Shown here: one piece after another, positions 49,604-59,293 of the stretch | Numbering within the stretch: the stretch's first letter is position 1 | Layout: the number at the start of each line of letters is the position of its first letter | Assembly (NCBI RefSeq): GCF_025465275.1 | Contig: NZ_JAODNK010000005.1 | Location: 24,427-88,426, forward strand | Direction: 5' to 3' | Length of the DNA stretch: 64,000 nt | Origin: Nocardia sp. | GTDB taxonomy: Bacteria; Actinomycetota; Actinomycetes; Mycobacteriales; Mycobacteriaceae | Made by a program: the position numbers and the translations under genes | The notes under the pieces: model-generated | The model's input: the letters and a program-made list of their open reading frames with translations, nothing else | Databases searched by the model: none | Told to the model about the DNA's origin: nothing

Positions 49604-50818
49604 TCAATCCTGTACGCGCAGTGTGTATCCCGCATCCGCGAGTGCGGTGAGCACCTCGTCGCGATGGGCGGGCCCGCGGGTTTCCAAGGTCAGCAGTACC
49701 TCGACCTCGTCGATGGCAAGCCAGGTGTCGGTGCGCGAATGGACCACATCGAGCACGCTCGCGCCGGTACGGCCGAGCTCGGCGAGCAGTCCGCCGAGAC
49801 TGCCGGGGCGGTCGGAGATGGTGACGCGGGCGGCGAGATAGCGGCCCGCGGCGCTCAACCCGTGGCCGATCACCCGGGTCAGCAGCAGCGGGTCGATATT
49901 GCCACCGGAGAGAATCGCGCACACCGGACCCTGCAGATCGAGCTCGTCCAGATCGCAGGCCATGAGCGCGGCGACCGCAGCGGCTCCCGCCGGTTCGACA
50001 ATGAGTTTGGCGCGTTCCATACACAGCAGCAGCGCCCGGGACAGCGCATCCTCGTCGACGGTCAGGATGGTCGGCGCGCATTCGACAATGTGCCCGAACG
50101 GCACCTCACCGGGCTGCCCCACGGCAATACCGTCGGCCATGGTGACCATGTGCGCCAATCGAATCGGCTTCCCGGCCTCCAGCGATCCGGGCCAGGCCGC
50201 CGCACCCGAAGCCTGCACGCCGATCACCCGCACCTGCGGAGCCAGCTGCTGCAGCGCCCCAGCGACGCCCGCGAGCAATCCGCCGCCGCCGGTGGGAACG
50301 ATGACCGTGCCGACCTCCGGGAGCTGCTCCAGGATTTCCAGCGCCACCGTCCCCTGTCCGGCCACGATATCGGGATGGTCGAACGGATGGACCAGTGTCG
50401 CCCCGGTCTGCTCGGCGAATTCCCGTGCTGCCATGAGTGATTCGTCGATGGTATCGCCGACCTGATGCACCGTGGCTCCATATGCCTTGGTGGCCACCAG
50501 TTTCGGCAGAGCCGCACCGACCGGCATGAACACCGTCGACTCGATGCCCAATGACGTTGCCGCCCAGGCCACTCCCTGTGCGTGATTGCCCGCGCTGGCC
50601 GCCACCACGCCCCGCCGCCGTTCGGCCTCCGGCAGGTTGGCAATGCGGTTGTAGGCCCCGCGCGGTTTGAACGACCCGGTCCGCTGCAGGTTCTCGCATT
50701 TGAGCCAGACCTCGTGCCCGGTGCGCTCCGCCATTACCCGCGATGCCACCATCGGGGTCCGGCGGATGACCGGTGCCAAGAGGTTTGCCGCCGCGTCGAT
50801 CCGTGCGATCAGGTCCAT
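49604..50818 (-). CDS. ilvA: Threonine ammonia-lyase (biosynthetic/catabolic type with ACT domain)
   Basis: The start is taken at the ATG at 50818 (MDLIARIDAAANLLAPVIRR), giving 404 residues; the longer frame lacks homology. The PLP lysine is Lys51 in RTGSFKPRGAYN, the phosphate loop is PTGGGGLLAG, and SAGNHAQGVA is present. The C-terminal 75 residues form one ACT domain (RVTISDRPGSLGGLLAELGR). It converts threonine to 2-oxobutyrate and ammonia. Length and the single ACT domain match the TdcB/IlvA form of about 400 residues in actinobacteria. Confidence 0.92.
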   Translation of the reverse strand: MDLIARIDAAANLLAPVIRRTPMVASRVMAERTGHEVWLKCENLQRTGSFKPRGAYNRIANLPEAERRRGVVAASAGNHAQGVAWAATSLGIESTVFMPVGAALPKLVATKAYGATVHQVGDTIDESLMAAREFAEQTGATLVHPFDHPDIVAGQGTVALEILEQLPEVGTVIVPTGGGGLLAGVAGALQQLAPQVRVIGVQASGAAAWPGSLEAGKPIRLAHMVTMADGIAVGQPGEVPFGHIVECAPTILTVDEDALSRALLLCMERAKLIVEPAGAAAVAALMACDLDELDLQGPVCAILSGGNIDPLLLTRVIGHGLSAAGRYLAARVTISDRPGSLGGLLAELGRTGASVLDVVHSRTDTWLAIDEVEVLLTLETRGPAHRDEVLTALADAGYTLRVQD

Positions 50819-51014
50819 GGCGCCATGCTGCCAGGTGTCAACCGGCCTGTCTCGTCCCCGCCCGCCCGCGCCGCGCCACGCGTATGGACCCGGCGACGCC
50901 GCGCAATCCCGGGCCGAGACCACCTCCCGAGCTATCTTCTGACCGATCGAGCTCCTGCCCGATTTCGCGCTGACCTGCTCTGATGCTCCGCTCGACCACC
51001 GGGAGAGGGAAGCT

Positions 51015-51536
51015 GTGCCGAATGCAGTGAAGATCGTGACCGCACTCGCCGTTGCCACCGCTTTGAGCACGGTCCCGATCGCGACGTCCGATGCCGCGGT
51101 GGTCCCGACCATCGGCAGCTGTTCCGGCGGCGATTTCCGCTGGACCGCCGTGGACGGCGCGATCGGCATGTCACCCCGGCAGCTCACCTTCACCTCGGTC
51201 GGCAGGCTGTGGGATTGCCTCGGCGTCCCGGGCATTACCGGCGGCACCTTCACCGGAGTTCATGTGGCCGTATCGGATTGCATGCATCCGGCGGACGGTC
51301 CGCTCACCGTCGACATCCTCTGGTCGGACGGCGAGACGAGCAAATTGTGGGGCCCGTGGCCGGTAGGAATGATGCAACCCACGATCGGCCCGATGGAGGT
51401 GGTCGGCGGTCTCGGCCAGGGCGGTCGCGTCCGAGTGGTCGCCGAATACGAGATGATGACGCCCGATATGGTCATGGGCTGCATGGGCCTCGGCGTCACC
51501 ACCGGCCCGGGCCGGTTGTCCGCCAGTATGTGGTGA
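51015..51536 (+). CDS. Secreted hypothetical protein
   Basis: 173 residues from a GTG at 51015 preceded by GGGAGAGGGAAGC. A signal peptide is clear (VKIVTALAVATALSTVPIAT, cleavage near ATSDAA). The mature part is beta-rich with four or five cysteines (SCSGGDF, WDCLGV, SDCMHP, MGCMGL), which may form two disulfides. Related small secreted proteins are widespread in Nocardia, but I know no function. Confidence 0.75.
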   Translation: MPNAVKIVTALAVATALSTVPIATSDAAVVPTIGSCSGGDFRWTAVDGAIGMSPRQLTFTSVGRLWDCLGVPGITGGTFTGVHVAVSDCMHPADGPLTVDILWSDGETSKLWGPWPVGMMQPTIGPMEVVGGLGQGGRVRVVAEYEMMTPDMVMGCMGLGVTTGPGRLSASMW

Positions 51537-51610
51537 AAACTCCCCGCAACTTTTCCTGGTTGTGACACCACCGACCGAGAAAACCAACACTGGAAACCTA
51601 CCGTGGCGGT

Positions 51611-52336
51611 ATGCCCCCACGCCGACGCTCCGCCCTGCTGGCCACCCTGGTGGTCGACCAACCGGGTCGACCGCAGATCATTCTCGGTGAATTGCGCCGG
51701 GTGATTCTGGACGGCGCAGCCCCGCCGGGCACCGTGATTCCGCTGCGTGAGATCGCGGAACTGTTCGGTGTGAGCCATATTCCGGTGCGCGAGGCGCTCA
51801 AGATCTTGATCGGGGAGGGCCTGGTCACGCACGAACAGCACGCCGGATACGCCGTCGCCCAGTTGACCGCCGCCGAACTGCGCGAAATGTATATCGTGCG
51901 GCAGACCTTGGAGGAGGCGGCGCTGAGCATGGCGGCGCTGCATGCCTCCGCCGCGGATCGGGCAGCGCTGGTGGCGGCGAACGAGTTGCTGGAGAAGGCG
52001 ATTCACGATGACGATCCGGTCACCTACCATCGGCAGTCTCGGGTCTTCCATCTCGCCCTGACCCGGCCCTCGCGCCTGTTCCGCCTCATCCACATGCTCG
52101 AGGCAGCCTGGAATGTCACCGAGCCGATCCAGCCCATGGTGCACGTATCGCACGCGGACCGGGAACGCCTGCACGGCGATCACAATCTCATGCTCGATGC
52201 GTTCCTGGACCGCGATGTGGATCGGCTGCTCGCCATCGCCCGGCGGCATCACCTGCGGCTGGAGCAGGTGATCTCCACACTGCCCACCGACACCGGATTA
52301 CTGATGGCCCCGGAAGATATATCGATCCCGAAATAA
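51611..52336 (+). CDS. GntR-family (FCD) transcriptional regulator
   Basis: 241 residues. The winged helix is LREIAELFGVSHIPVREALK, then ILIGEGLVTHEQHAGYAV. The FCD effector domain contains MYIVRQTLEEAALSMAA and the metal-type histidines in YHRQSRVFHLAL and GDHNLMLDAFLDRDVD. It lies 80 bases before an NCS1 permease gene in the same direction and probably controls it, sensing a nitrogenous heterocycle. Confidence 0.9.
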   Translation: MPPRRRSALLATLVVDQPGRPQIILGELRRVILDGAAPPGTVIPLREIAELFGVSHIPVREALKILIGEGLVTHEQHAGYAVAQLTAAELREMYIVRQTLEEAALSMAALHASAADRAALVAANELLEKAIHDDDPVTYHRQSRVFHLALTRPSRLFRLIHMLEAAWNVTEPIQPMVHVSHADRERLHGDHNLMLDAFLDRDVDRLLAIARRHHLRLEQVISTLPTDTGLLMAPEDISIPK

Positions 52337-52416
52337 GGGGGCAATGGAGGTGCAATGGCGGGGCAACGGCCCGTTCCTACCTTGAGCCCACCATTGCTCT
52401 TCGGATCGGATGCGCC

Positions 52417-53901
52417 ATGACCGATATCGCCACACCCGTCACGGCGGACACACCCCCCACGGTGACCGCCCCAGTTTACGACCCCGCGCTCACCAATGAG
52501 GACCTGGCCCCACTGCGCGAACAGCGTTGGGGCTCATACCATATCTTCGCCTTCTGGATGTCGGATGTGCACAGCGTCGGCGGCTACGTCACCGCGGGCA
52601 GTCTGTTCGCGCTCGGCCTGGCCGGCTGGCAGGTGCTCGCCGCACTGCTGGTCGGCATCACCATCGTCTACTTCCTGTGCAATCTGGTGGCCGCGCCCAG
52701 CCAGCGGACCGGTGTGCCCTATCCGGTCATGTGCCGCAGCGCCTTCGGAGTACGAGGCGCGAATATTCCGGCCATTATTCGCGGCCTGATCGCGGTGGCC
52801 TGGTACGGGATTCAGACCTACTTGGCCTCGGCGGCGCTGATTGTGGTTGCCGTCAAACTGTTCCCGAGCCTGGCGCCGTATGCCGTCTCCTCCGATTATG
52901 GGTTCCTCGGCCTGTCGCTGCTGGGCTGGTGCGCCTACCTGGTGCTCTGGGTGGTGCAGGCGGCGGTGTTCTGGCAGGGCATGGAGTCCATTCGCCGGTT
53001 CATCGACTTCTGCGGTCCCGCAGTGTATGTCGTGATGTTCGCGCTCTGCGGTTACCTGATCTACAAGGCCGGCTGGGGTTCGATCAATCTGCAACTCGGT
53101 TCGGTGAAGTACCACGGCTGGGATGCGCTGCCGGTGGTGCTGGGCGCGATCGCCCTGGTGGTGTCCTACTTCTCCGGCCCCATGCTGAATTTCGGCGACT
53201 TCTCCCGCTACGCCAAGTCCATGCCGGCGGTGCGCCGCGGCAATCTGCTCGGGCTGCCGGTCAACTTCCTGGCCTTCTCACTGCTCGTGGTGATCACCGC
53301 CTCGCTGACCATTCCGGTCTACGGCAAGCTCATCACCGATCCGGTGGAGACGGTGTCGCGCATCGATTCCACCTTCGCCATTGTGCTCGGCGCGCTGACC
53401 TTCACCATCGCGACCGTCGGCATCAATATCGTCGCCAACTTCATCTCCCCGGCCTTCGACTTCTCCCATGTCAGCCCGCAGCGCATCAGCTGGCGCATGG
53501 GCGGCATGATCGCGGCCGTCGGCTCGGTGCTCATCACCCCGTGGAATCTGTACAACAATCCCGAGGTCATCCACTACACGCTGGAGACCCTGGGCGCGTT
53601 CATCGGCCCGCTGTTCGGTGTGCTGATCGCCGATTACTACCTGATCCGCAAGCGCAAGATCGTGGTGGACGATCTGTTCACACTGTCGGAGACCGGAAGC
53701 TACTGGTACCGAAAGGGATTCAACCCGGTCGCCGTGATCGCCACGGTGGTGGGCGCGGCCGCCGCGGTCTTCCCGGTATTGGCCAAGGATGTGAGCGGTA
53801 TGTACACCGCAGCCCAGTACAGCTGGTTCATCGGCTGTGTTCTGGCGTTCGCTGTCTACTACGGCCTGGCGAAGAGTTCGCGATTCGCCATGACCGTATG
53901 A
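52417..53901 (+). CDS. NCS1-family permease (purine, pyrimidine, allantoin or hydantoin)
   Basis: 494 residues, about 12 helices. NCS1 blocks include LREQRWGSYHIFAFWMSDVH, GVPYPVMCRSAFGVRGANIP, RGLIAVAWYGIQTYLAS, PMLNFGDFSRYAKSM and NPEVIHYTLETLGAFIGPLF. These resemble Mhp1-like and allantoin-type carriers more than CodB. A GntR gene precedes it. No ureidohydrolase or hydantoinase follows; only a gene remnant does, so the catabolic partners are elsewhere. Confidence 0.9.
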   Translation: MTDIATPVTADTPPTVTAPVYDPALTNEDLAPLREQRWGSYHIFAFWMSDVHSVGGYVTAGSLFALGLAGWQVLAALLVGITIVYFLCNLVAAPSQRTGVPYPVMCRSAFGVRGANIPAIIRGLIAVAWYGIQTYLASAALIVVAVKLFPSLAPYAVSSDYGFLGLSLLGWCAYLVLWVVQAAVFWQGMESIRRFIDFCGPAVYVVMFALCGYLIYKAGWGSINLQLGSVKYHGWDALPVVLGAIALVVSYFSGPMLNFGDFSRYAKSMPAVRRGNLLGLPVNFLAFSLLVVITASLTIPVYGKLITDPVETVSRIDSTFAIVLGALTFTIATVGINIVANFISPAFDFSHVSPQRISWRMGGMIAAVGSVLITPWNLYNNPEVIHYTLETLGAFIGPLFGVLIADYYLIRKRKIVVDDLFTLSETGSYWYRKGFNPVAVIATVVGAAAAVFPVLAKDVSGMYTAAQYSWFIGCVLAFAVYYGLAKSSRFAMTV

Positions 53902-53920
53902 GTGTGTCCGCAGCCACATA

Positions 53921-54046
53921 ATCCGCGCCGTCAGAAGCGGCGAGCGGGAGCGGGTCACCGTCGAAGTCATTGCGCGGCAGGTGAATGCCTCCGGCAACTA
54001 GGCGACCGAGACGGTGTCCCGGCTCTGGCCGCCGGAATACGCGTAG
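53921..54046 (+). pseudogene. Short gene remnant after the NCS1 permease
   Basis: One frame reads RSGERERVTVEVIARQVNAS followed by GN, a TAG stop (53999-54001), then ATETVSRLWPPEYA and a final TAG at 54044-54046. The sequence on both sides of the stop has coding character, so it looks like the 3' end of a gene broken by a nonsense change and missing its 5' part. I could not name the family. Confidence 0.4.
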
Positions 54047-54625
54047 TCAGCGACCGGAGGTGTACGCCCGGTCGGCGAGCTCGATGACCTGAGCCAGCCA
54101 CGGTGTGTAACCGCCCGGTGCGGCGGCGACCGCGGTGCGCAGTTCGCCGACGGTCACCCAGGCGATATCGTCGATCTCGTCCGGATTCGGCTTCGGCGCC
54201 TGCCCGACCAGCCGCCCGATCAGCACATGATCGAACTCATGCTCGACCCGCCCGGTCCGCCCATCCGCCGCCTGATAGCTGAAGGTGCCGACCTCGGTCA
54301 GCTCGGCCGACACTCCCAGCTCCTCACCCAGCCGCACGGCGGCGGCCGCGGCCACCGCCTGCCCGGGTGCGGGATGCCCGCAGCAGGTATTGGTCCACAG
54401 CCGCGGGAAGCGGGTTTTCACCGCGGCCCGCTGCTGCAGCAGAACCCGCCCGTCCGCGTCGAACAGCAGCACCGAGAACGCTCGGTGCAGCCGGCCCGGC
54501 GCGGTGTGGGCCGCTGCCACGGCCAGCGATCCGGCCGCGCGGCCCTGCTCGTCCACGAGCTCGACGAGCAGGGCTTCACGGTCGACTGCCGGGGTGGCGT
54601 CGGAAGTGTCGAGAGTGCCGGTCAC
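54047..54625 (-). CDS. idi: Isopentenyl-diphosphate delta-isomerase (type 1)
   Basis: 192 residues from a GTG at 54625 that overlaps the methyltransferase stop by 4 bases. The Nudix-like fold carries the catalytic Cys in WTNTCCGHP (Cys82) and the Glu in GRVEHEFDHVLIG. HRAFSVLLFDADGRVLLQQR is the family start. It interconverts IPP and DMAPP. Placed last in the 2-methylisoborneol operon, it would raise DMAPP, and so geranyl diphosphate, for the terpene synthase. Confidence 0.93.
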   Translation of the reverse strand: MTGTLDTSDATPAVDREALLVELVDEQGRAAGSLAVAAAHTAPGRLHRAFSVLLFDADGRVLLQQRAAVKTRFPRLWTNTCCGHPAPGQAVAAAAAVRLGEELGVSAELTEVGTFSYQAADGRTGRVEHEFDHVLIGRLVGQAPKPNPDEIDDIAWVTVGELRTAVAAAPGGYTPWLAQVIELADRAYTSGR

Positions 54626-55494
54626 CGGCCTACCTTATCGGCGGTAATCATCAGGTACTGGAAGCTGCCCTCCCTGTACGAGGTCAGGAAGGGCTTCTCC
54701 ACGCCGGTGGCCAGCTCGGAATGGGTGCGCAGTTCCCAGTACGGAATGGTCGCCGGGGTGAGGTCGGTGACCGCGACCGGCACCAGATTATTGGCGGCGA
54801 GCGCCTTGAAGTACTCGCTGCGCGGATGGATATTGCAGCCGTAGTGCGCGTCGATCCAGCTCACCGACGCCGAGCGCGCGCCGAACACATCATTGGAGCA
54901 ACCGGTGATGCAGACATAGCGCCCGCCGGGCTCCAGCAGCCGGGAGAACTCGGCGAAGAGCTCGAAAAGGTCCACGTACATGGTGGTTTCATTGGTCCAG
55001 ATCCCGCGCATGGACCCGGCCTCGAAGCCGGTGTCGAGCATATTCTTGAAGTGGAACTGCACCCTGTCGGTGACGCCGCGTTCGGCGGCCTGATCGTTCG
55101 CGAAGCCGGCCTGGTATTCGGAGATGGTGACGCCGTCCATCCGGCAGCCGAAACGCTGGTTGGCCATGAAGCTGGTACCGCCGCGTCCGGAGCCGCCGTC
55201 CATGAGCCGATCACCGGGGCGCACATCACCGAGCTGACCGAGCAGGACGTCGGCCTGTGCGGTTTCGAGGCGGTGCAATTCCCTGACGAGGCGCTCCTGG
55301 CGAGTGTCCTCGGCGCCCTCCAGGACCGACAGGTCCGGCTCGCCGATGCCGTAGTGGTGATGGTAGAGCCCGTCCACCTCACCGAGCACGGTGTTCACTC
55401 GATCGTCATTGGGGTTGTTGTTCCAGTACGCGGCGACCGACTTCTGATAGTCGGTGTGCAGCACGCGCTCGGATTCGGGGCGGAACGTGGTCAT
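54622..55494 (-). CDS. Geranyl diphosphate 2-C-methyltransferase
   Basis: 290 residues from an ATG at 55494. The SAM motif is DRLMDGGSGRGGTSFMANQR. The family-specific blocks KSVAAYWNNNPNDDRVN, GLYHHHYGIGEPD and WTNETTMYVDLFELFAEFSR match the geranyl-PP C-methyltransferase of 2-methylisoborneol synthesis. It methylates C2 of geranyl diphosphate to give 2-methylgeranyl diphosphate, which the next-encoded cyclase uses. The stop overlaps the idi start. Confidence 0.95.
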   Translation of the reverse strand: MTTFRPESERVLHTDYQKSVAAYWNNNPNDDRVNTVLGEVDGLYHHHYGIGEPDLSVLEGAEDTRQERLVRELHRLETAQADVLLGQLGDVRPGDRLMDGGSGRGGTSFMANQRFGCRMDGVTISEYQAGFANDQAAERGVTDRVQFHFKNMLDTGFEAGSMRGIWTNETTMYVDLFELFAEFSRLLEPGGRYVCITGCSNDVFGARSASVSWIDAHYGCNIHPRSEYFKALAANNLVPVAVTDLTPATIPYWELRTHSELATGVEKPFLTSYREGSFQYLMITADKVGR

Positions 55495-55550
55495 GGCAGA
55501 TCATCCTCTCGATCGCTGAGTGCAGATGAGGAGCTGAAAAACCCTGGAGA

Positions 55551-57410
55551 TCAGACGCTTTCGTTGTAGCGCCGACTGTCGGCATGCCAGGCGCGATTGC
55601 CGCCCATCCAGGCCCACAGGCCGCCCAGGAAACGGCGCAGTTCCGCGGAACCGCCCGCGGCGAGTGCACCCGCCTCCGCTTCGAAGCGGTGCACCAGTTC
55701 ATCGTGCACCTGCGCGGTGCGCTGTACCGCTTCCCGGCGTGAGCACTTCTCCTCGGCCGCCAGGACGGTCGGCAGATTGAATTCCCTTCCACCGGAAAGG
55801 TCTTCGCGTGCCATCGAGTACAGGTCGTTCACCATCTGGCTGGCCAGTGCGGCCGTGGTCACCACCCGCCGGACTCGGGGGTCGGTGTATTCGGCGGCCG
55901 GCAATTCGTATCCGCCGACCGCATCGATGGGTGCCATACACGGCAGGAAGCTGTGCGGCTGCCGGTTGAGCAGGTACTCCCAGACCGGCGGCATCCGCCC
56001 GGCCTCCCGCCAGCCGGCCTCCGCGCACAGCGCGATGAACCAGCCGGCGATCTCCGTCCGCAGCCGGGCGACCTGGGTGGGGGAGGCGTACCGGGACAGA
56101 TGTTCGAAGGAGGTGCGGAAGGCCCGCAGAATCGGATCACTCTGCATGGCCTTTTCGACCTGCGCCTGATACTGGATCGGCAGGTGCACCGGATCCATTG
56201 CGGCGGCTGCCAATTCGAGCCGGGGCCCGAGTTCCGCTGTCGCACTGGAGTGACTGCCGTCCGGTGCGATATCGCTGGCGTCCTCCTCGCAGTAGTAGTC
56301 GTCCACCGACCACTCCGATACGGCGCATTTGGCGGCTGCCAGCAGCCGGTCCGCGTCATTGCAGTCCGGATGCGCCAGCATGATCAAACGCCCGAAATCG
56401 GCCTTGCGCAGATCGTCCAATCGGCCCTCGTACAGCCCGATCTCCTGTGCCCAGGCGATGATTCCGGTATTGACCGCCGCCGCGAGCGCGGGATCGTCCC
56501 GTACCGGAGGCGGGCAGTACAGCGTCGGAATCGCCGACCCCGCCGACTGCGTCCGCAGCGCGGACGCGGTGCCGATTCCGCTGGGGCCGTGCGAAATCGG
56601 CCGCGTGCGGGTCCGCACCGCACCGTTTTCGATCGGCGGAGCCACCCCCGCCGCCGGTGCGGCAGCGGGGGCGACGAGCGGCCCGGGCCGAGTCGTGGCG
56701 AGATCCGAAGCGCTGGGTGCTGCCACTCCCGGGGTGCTCGGCACTACCGCGCCGGGCGTTTTCGCTCCCGGAGCGGGTGCTGCTCCGGCCGGTCGGCGGG
56801 CCGCCGATAATGCTCCGAGTCCCTTGGGGCCGAGCGGGATTCGCCCCGCCGCAGTGCCGGCCGCCGCCGATGAGCTTGTGGCCGTCGGCGTGTTTTTTCC
56901 CACCGGCGCGCTGGTTCGCGCCGCTGAGCCCGCTCCCGTCGGCGGGCTGGTTGCGACCCGTCCGGTGGCTTTCGGTGCCCCGGTCCGCGCCGGGACAGGT
57001 GGTGCGGGCACGGATCCCGCGCTGTTCGCCCGGGGTATCGGGCGAAGTGGTTGCCCGGCACCGGGTTTCGGTGGTGCGGGCCGCAGCGCCGGCACCGCGC
57101 CCCCGGCGGGTGCGCTCGGATGTGATGCCTGATCGGCGATCCCTGCGATCGCCTCGAGCGTGGGCAGATTCACCAGCAGGCTCGCGGACCCCAATCCCAT
57201 GGGCCCGAGTAGCCGTTTGGGCGAGAGATGCGCCTCGGCGGCATCCGATTCGCCCAGTCGTGGATCATCCAGTGCGCCACCGGAATCAGGGGCCTCCGGG
57301 AGCAGGAGGGTGGACGGCGCATTCGGATCGAAGGAATTCAGCAGCGCGGCGACCGCCGCCGCCACCTCGTGGGTGGCGGGCGGCGCCGCGGCGCGTGAGA
57401 GCACCGACAT
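55551..57410 (-). CDS. 2-methylisoborneol synthase with long disordered N-terminal domain
   Basis: 619 residues. The class I terpene cyclase domain spans about 295-619. Its Asp-rich motif is DDYYCEED (370-377) and the second metal triad is Asn528, Ser532 and Glu536 in NDLYSMAREDLSGGREFNLP. It cyclises 2-methylgeranyl diphosphate to 2-methylisoborneol. Residues 1-290 are Pro/Ala/Gly-rich and likely disordered, longer than in the roughly 440-residue Streptomyces enzymes. They hold three copies of a GPxG(L/I)G motif (69-74, 194-199, 275-280). The encapsulin gene lies 12 bases upstream on the same strand, so this domain is the probable cargo-loading segment. Confidence 0.92.
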   Translation of the reverse strand: MSVLSRAAAPPATHEVAAAVAALLNSFDPNAPSTLLLPEAPDSGGALDDPRLGESDAAEAHLSPKRLLGPMGLGSASLLVNLPTLEAIAGIADQASHPSAPAGGAVPALRPAPPKPGAGQPLRPIPRANSAGSVPAPPVPARTGAPKATGRVATSPPTGAGSAARTSAPVGKNTPTATSSSAAAGTAAGRIPLGPKGLGALSAARRPAGAAPAPGAKTPGAVVPSTPGVAAPSASDLATTRPGPLVAPAAAPAAGVAPPIENGAVRTRTRPISHGPSGIGTASALRTQSAGSAIPTLYCPPPVRDDPALAAAVNTGIIAWAQEIGLYEGRLDDLRKADFGRLIMLAHPDCNDADRLLAAAKCAVSEWSVDDYYCEEDASDIAPDGSHSSATAELGPRLELAAAAMDPVHLPIQYQAQVEKAMQSDPILRAFRTSFEHLSRYASPTQVARLRTEIAGWFIALCAEAGWREAGRMPPVWEYLLNRQPHSFLPCMAPIDAVGGYELPAAEYTDPRVRRVVTTAALASQMVNDLYSMAREDLSGGREFNLPTVLAAEEKCSRREAVQRTAQVHDELVHRFEAEAGALAAGGSAELRRFLGGLWAWMGGNRAWHADSRRYNESV

Positions 57411-57422
57411 GGCCGGCTCCGA

Positions 57423-58829
57423 TCAGTCGGACTGACGGGCGATCGACACATTGTCGAGAATGCCGAGCGCGTCGGGGACCAGGACGGCGGCCGAGTAGTA
57501 GCAGCTGACGAGGTAGGAGATGATCGATTGATCGTCGATACCCTTGAATCGGACATTCAAGCTGGGCTCGTACTCGTCCGGAATTCCGGTCTGGTGCAGG
57601 CCGATGACGCCCTGATCCTTCTCGCCGGTGCGCATGGCCAGGATGGATGTCGTGGAGGTGTCGCTGACCGGGATCTTGCCGCACGGATAGATCGGCACCC
57701 CGCGCCAGGCGGGCACCCGATGGCCGTCGACCTCCACCGGGTCTGGGTAGAGGCCGCGCCTATTGCACTCCCGGCTGAAGGCGGCGATGGCTTTCGGGTG
57801 CGCCAGAAAGAGTTTGGTGCTGCGGCGCATGCTGAGCAGTTCGTCCATATCGTCCGGGGTAGGCGGGCCGGACTCGGTGTAGATGCGCTGCTTGAGGTCA
57901 CAGTTGTTGAGCAGTCCGAAGTCCGGATTGTTGACGAGGTCGTATTCGCGGCGCTCGTACATGGCTTCGATGGTCAGGCGCAGTTGCTGCTCGATCTGGT
58001 CCATCGGATCGTTGAACAGATCGGCGACGCGGGTGTGCACCCGCAACACGCTCTGGCCGAGGCTGAGTTCGTATTCGCGTGGCTGCGAGTCGTAGTCGAC
58101 GTAGGTGCCGTCGAGGACCGGCTCACCGTGGTGGCCGGAGGAGACCACGATCTCGGCCTCGCCGAATTTGTTCTGCGGCGCGGCAGGCACATTGGCCATC
58201 GCGGCCAGATGCTCCTGCAGTGCCGGGATATTGTCGCAGAGCTGCAGCAGCGCTGGTCGGGCCAGCACCAGAATGGTGGTGGGCGTGACGGTTTTGATGG
58301 TGACCGGCCAGATGGCGTCCGGGTCGACCAGCGTCTCGTCGCCGTAGAAGTCGCCGCCGGCGAGCATGCCGACCTTGGTGGCCTCGCCGTATTCGCCGGT
58401 GCCGATCTTGCTGAGTTTGCCGTGCACGATCAGCAGCACCTGATCCATCGGATTGCCGAATTCGGCGACCACGGTGCCGGGCGGGAGGTCGCGCTGTTCG
58501 AAGCGTGCGGCGACGGTGGCGAGCACCTCCTCGTCCTCGAAGCCCCGCAGCTGGGGGAGCTCCTGCAGTTCGAGCGGGATGACCCGAGCGTTCGGGCCGT
58601 TGATGATGTATTCGACCTCGCCATTGCCGACGGTGTGGGTGAGGCGCCGGTTGACTCGATACACACCGCCCTTCACCTGTGTCCACGGCAGATTGCGGGT
58701 CAGCCATCGGGAGCTGATGCCCTGCATCTGCGGTTCGGATTTGGTGGTGTGCGCCAGCTGGTGGGCGGCGGTGGTACTGAGGGTTTTCCGATGGCCGTTT
58801 TCAGTCTGAAGGGGCATTTCGATGGTCAT
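57423..58829 (-). CDS. Family 2B encapsulin shell protein with cyclic-nucleotide-binding domain
   Basis: The start is taken at the ATG at 58829 ([20 protein letters not shown]), preceded by GGTGAGGAC, giving 468 residues; 81 codons of open frame upstream lack homology. The HK97-type shell sequence is split: an N-arm with [20 protein letters not shown] and [12 protein letters not shown], then a Crp-like cNMP-binding domain (about 88-215, with [20 protein letters not shown] and [18 protein letters not shown]), then the rest of the shell ([20 protein letters not shown], and [20 protein letters not shown]). This architecture is the family 2B encapsulin, formerly annotated as EshA or Crp-like. Shells of this type are known to package 2-methylisoborneol synthase. 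Confidence 0.92.
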   Translation of the reverse strand: MTIEMPLQTENGHRKTLSTTAAHQLAHTTKSEPQMQGISSRWLTRNLPWTQVKGGVYRVNRRLTHTVGNGEVEYIINGPNARVIPLELQELPQLRGFEDEEVLATVAARFEQRDLPPGTVVAEFGNPMDQVLLIVHGKLSKIGTGEYGEATKVGMLAGGDFYGDETLVDPDAIWPVTIKTVTPTTILVLARPALLQLCDNIPALQEHLAAMANVPAAPQNKFGEAEIVVSSGHHGEPVLDGTYVDYDSQPREYELSLGQSVLRVHTRVADLFNDPMDQIEQQLRLTIEAMYERREYDLVNNPDFGLLNNCDLKQRIYTESGPPTPDDMDELLSMRRSTKLFLAHPKAIAAFSRECNRRGLYPDPVEVDGHRVPAWRGVPIYPCGKIPVSDTSTTSILAMRTGEKDQGVIGLHQTGIPDEYEPSLNVRFKGIDDQSIISYLVSCYYSAAVLVPDALGILDNVSIARQSD

Positions 58830-58892
58830 GCTGCGGTCCTCACCTTCGAAGGGCCACCGCGTTCTGCGAGCGGTGGAGTCCACGGCGATACA

Positions 58893-58914
58893 GCAGGTCC
58901 GAACACGGACCTGC
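58893..58914. promoter_or_regulatory. Inverted repeat upstream of the encapsulin operon
   Basis: GCAGGTCCG and CGGACCTGC flank an AACA centre, 64-85 bases upstream of the encapsulin start. It could be an operator or a 5' untranslated hairpin. The rest of the 464-base divergent gap up to 59293 shows no gene and no obvious promoter consensus. Confidence 0.45.
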
Positions 58915-59293
58915 GGAGATTTAGACATGATGAGTGAAAAGATAAGCGCGACAGTGCGTTCCAGCGATACCGATGGTAGATCGCGCAATCGTGCGAGCGC
59001 AGCGAAATGCATAAACATGATGTCTGGCGTATTGCTATCGCCGTCGTGTCGGGCTTCGCGGCATCGCAGCAACGCCTCCGTAATCGTCCCGAGCGGGCGT
59101 TAGACCAGCGTGCTGACCGGCCGACCACTGTCGCGGATGGCCCCATTCGCATATTCACAGAAATAGCTGAACCGACCGGGCTGTCCTTTTGCTGGCTGCG
59201 TCGGCTTTGCGGCGCGCGGCGGTCTTCTCCGGCGTGACAGGGCCGAATGACGACATGGAACCGGTCACAGCCGCCGCGCAGTAGGGTGGCCGT

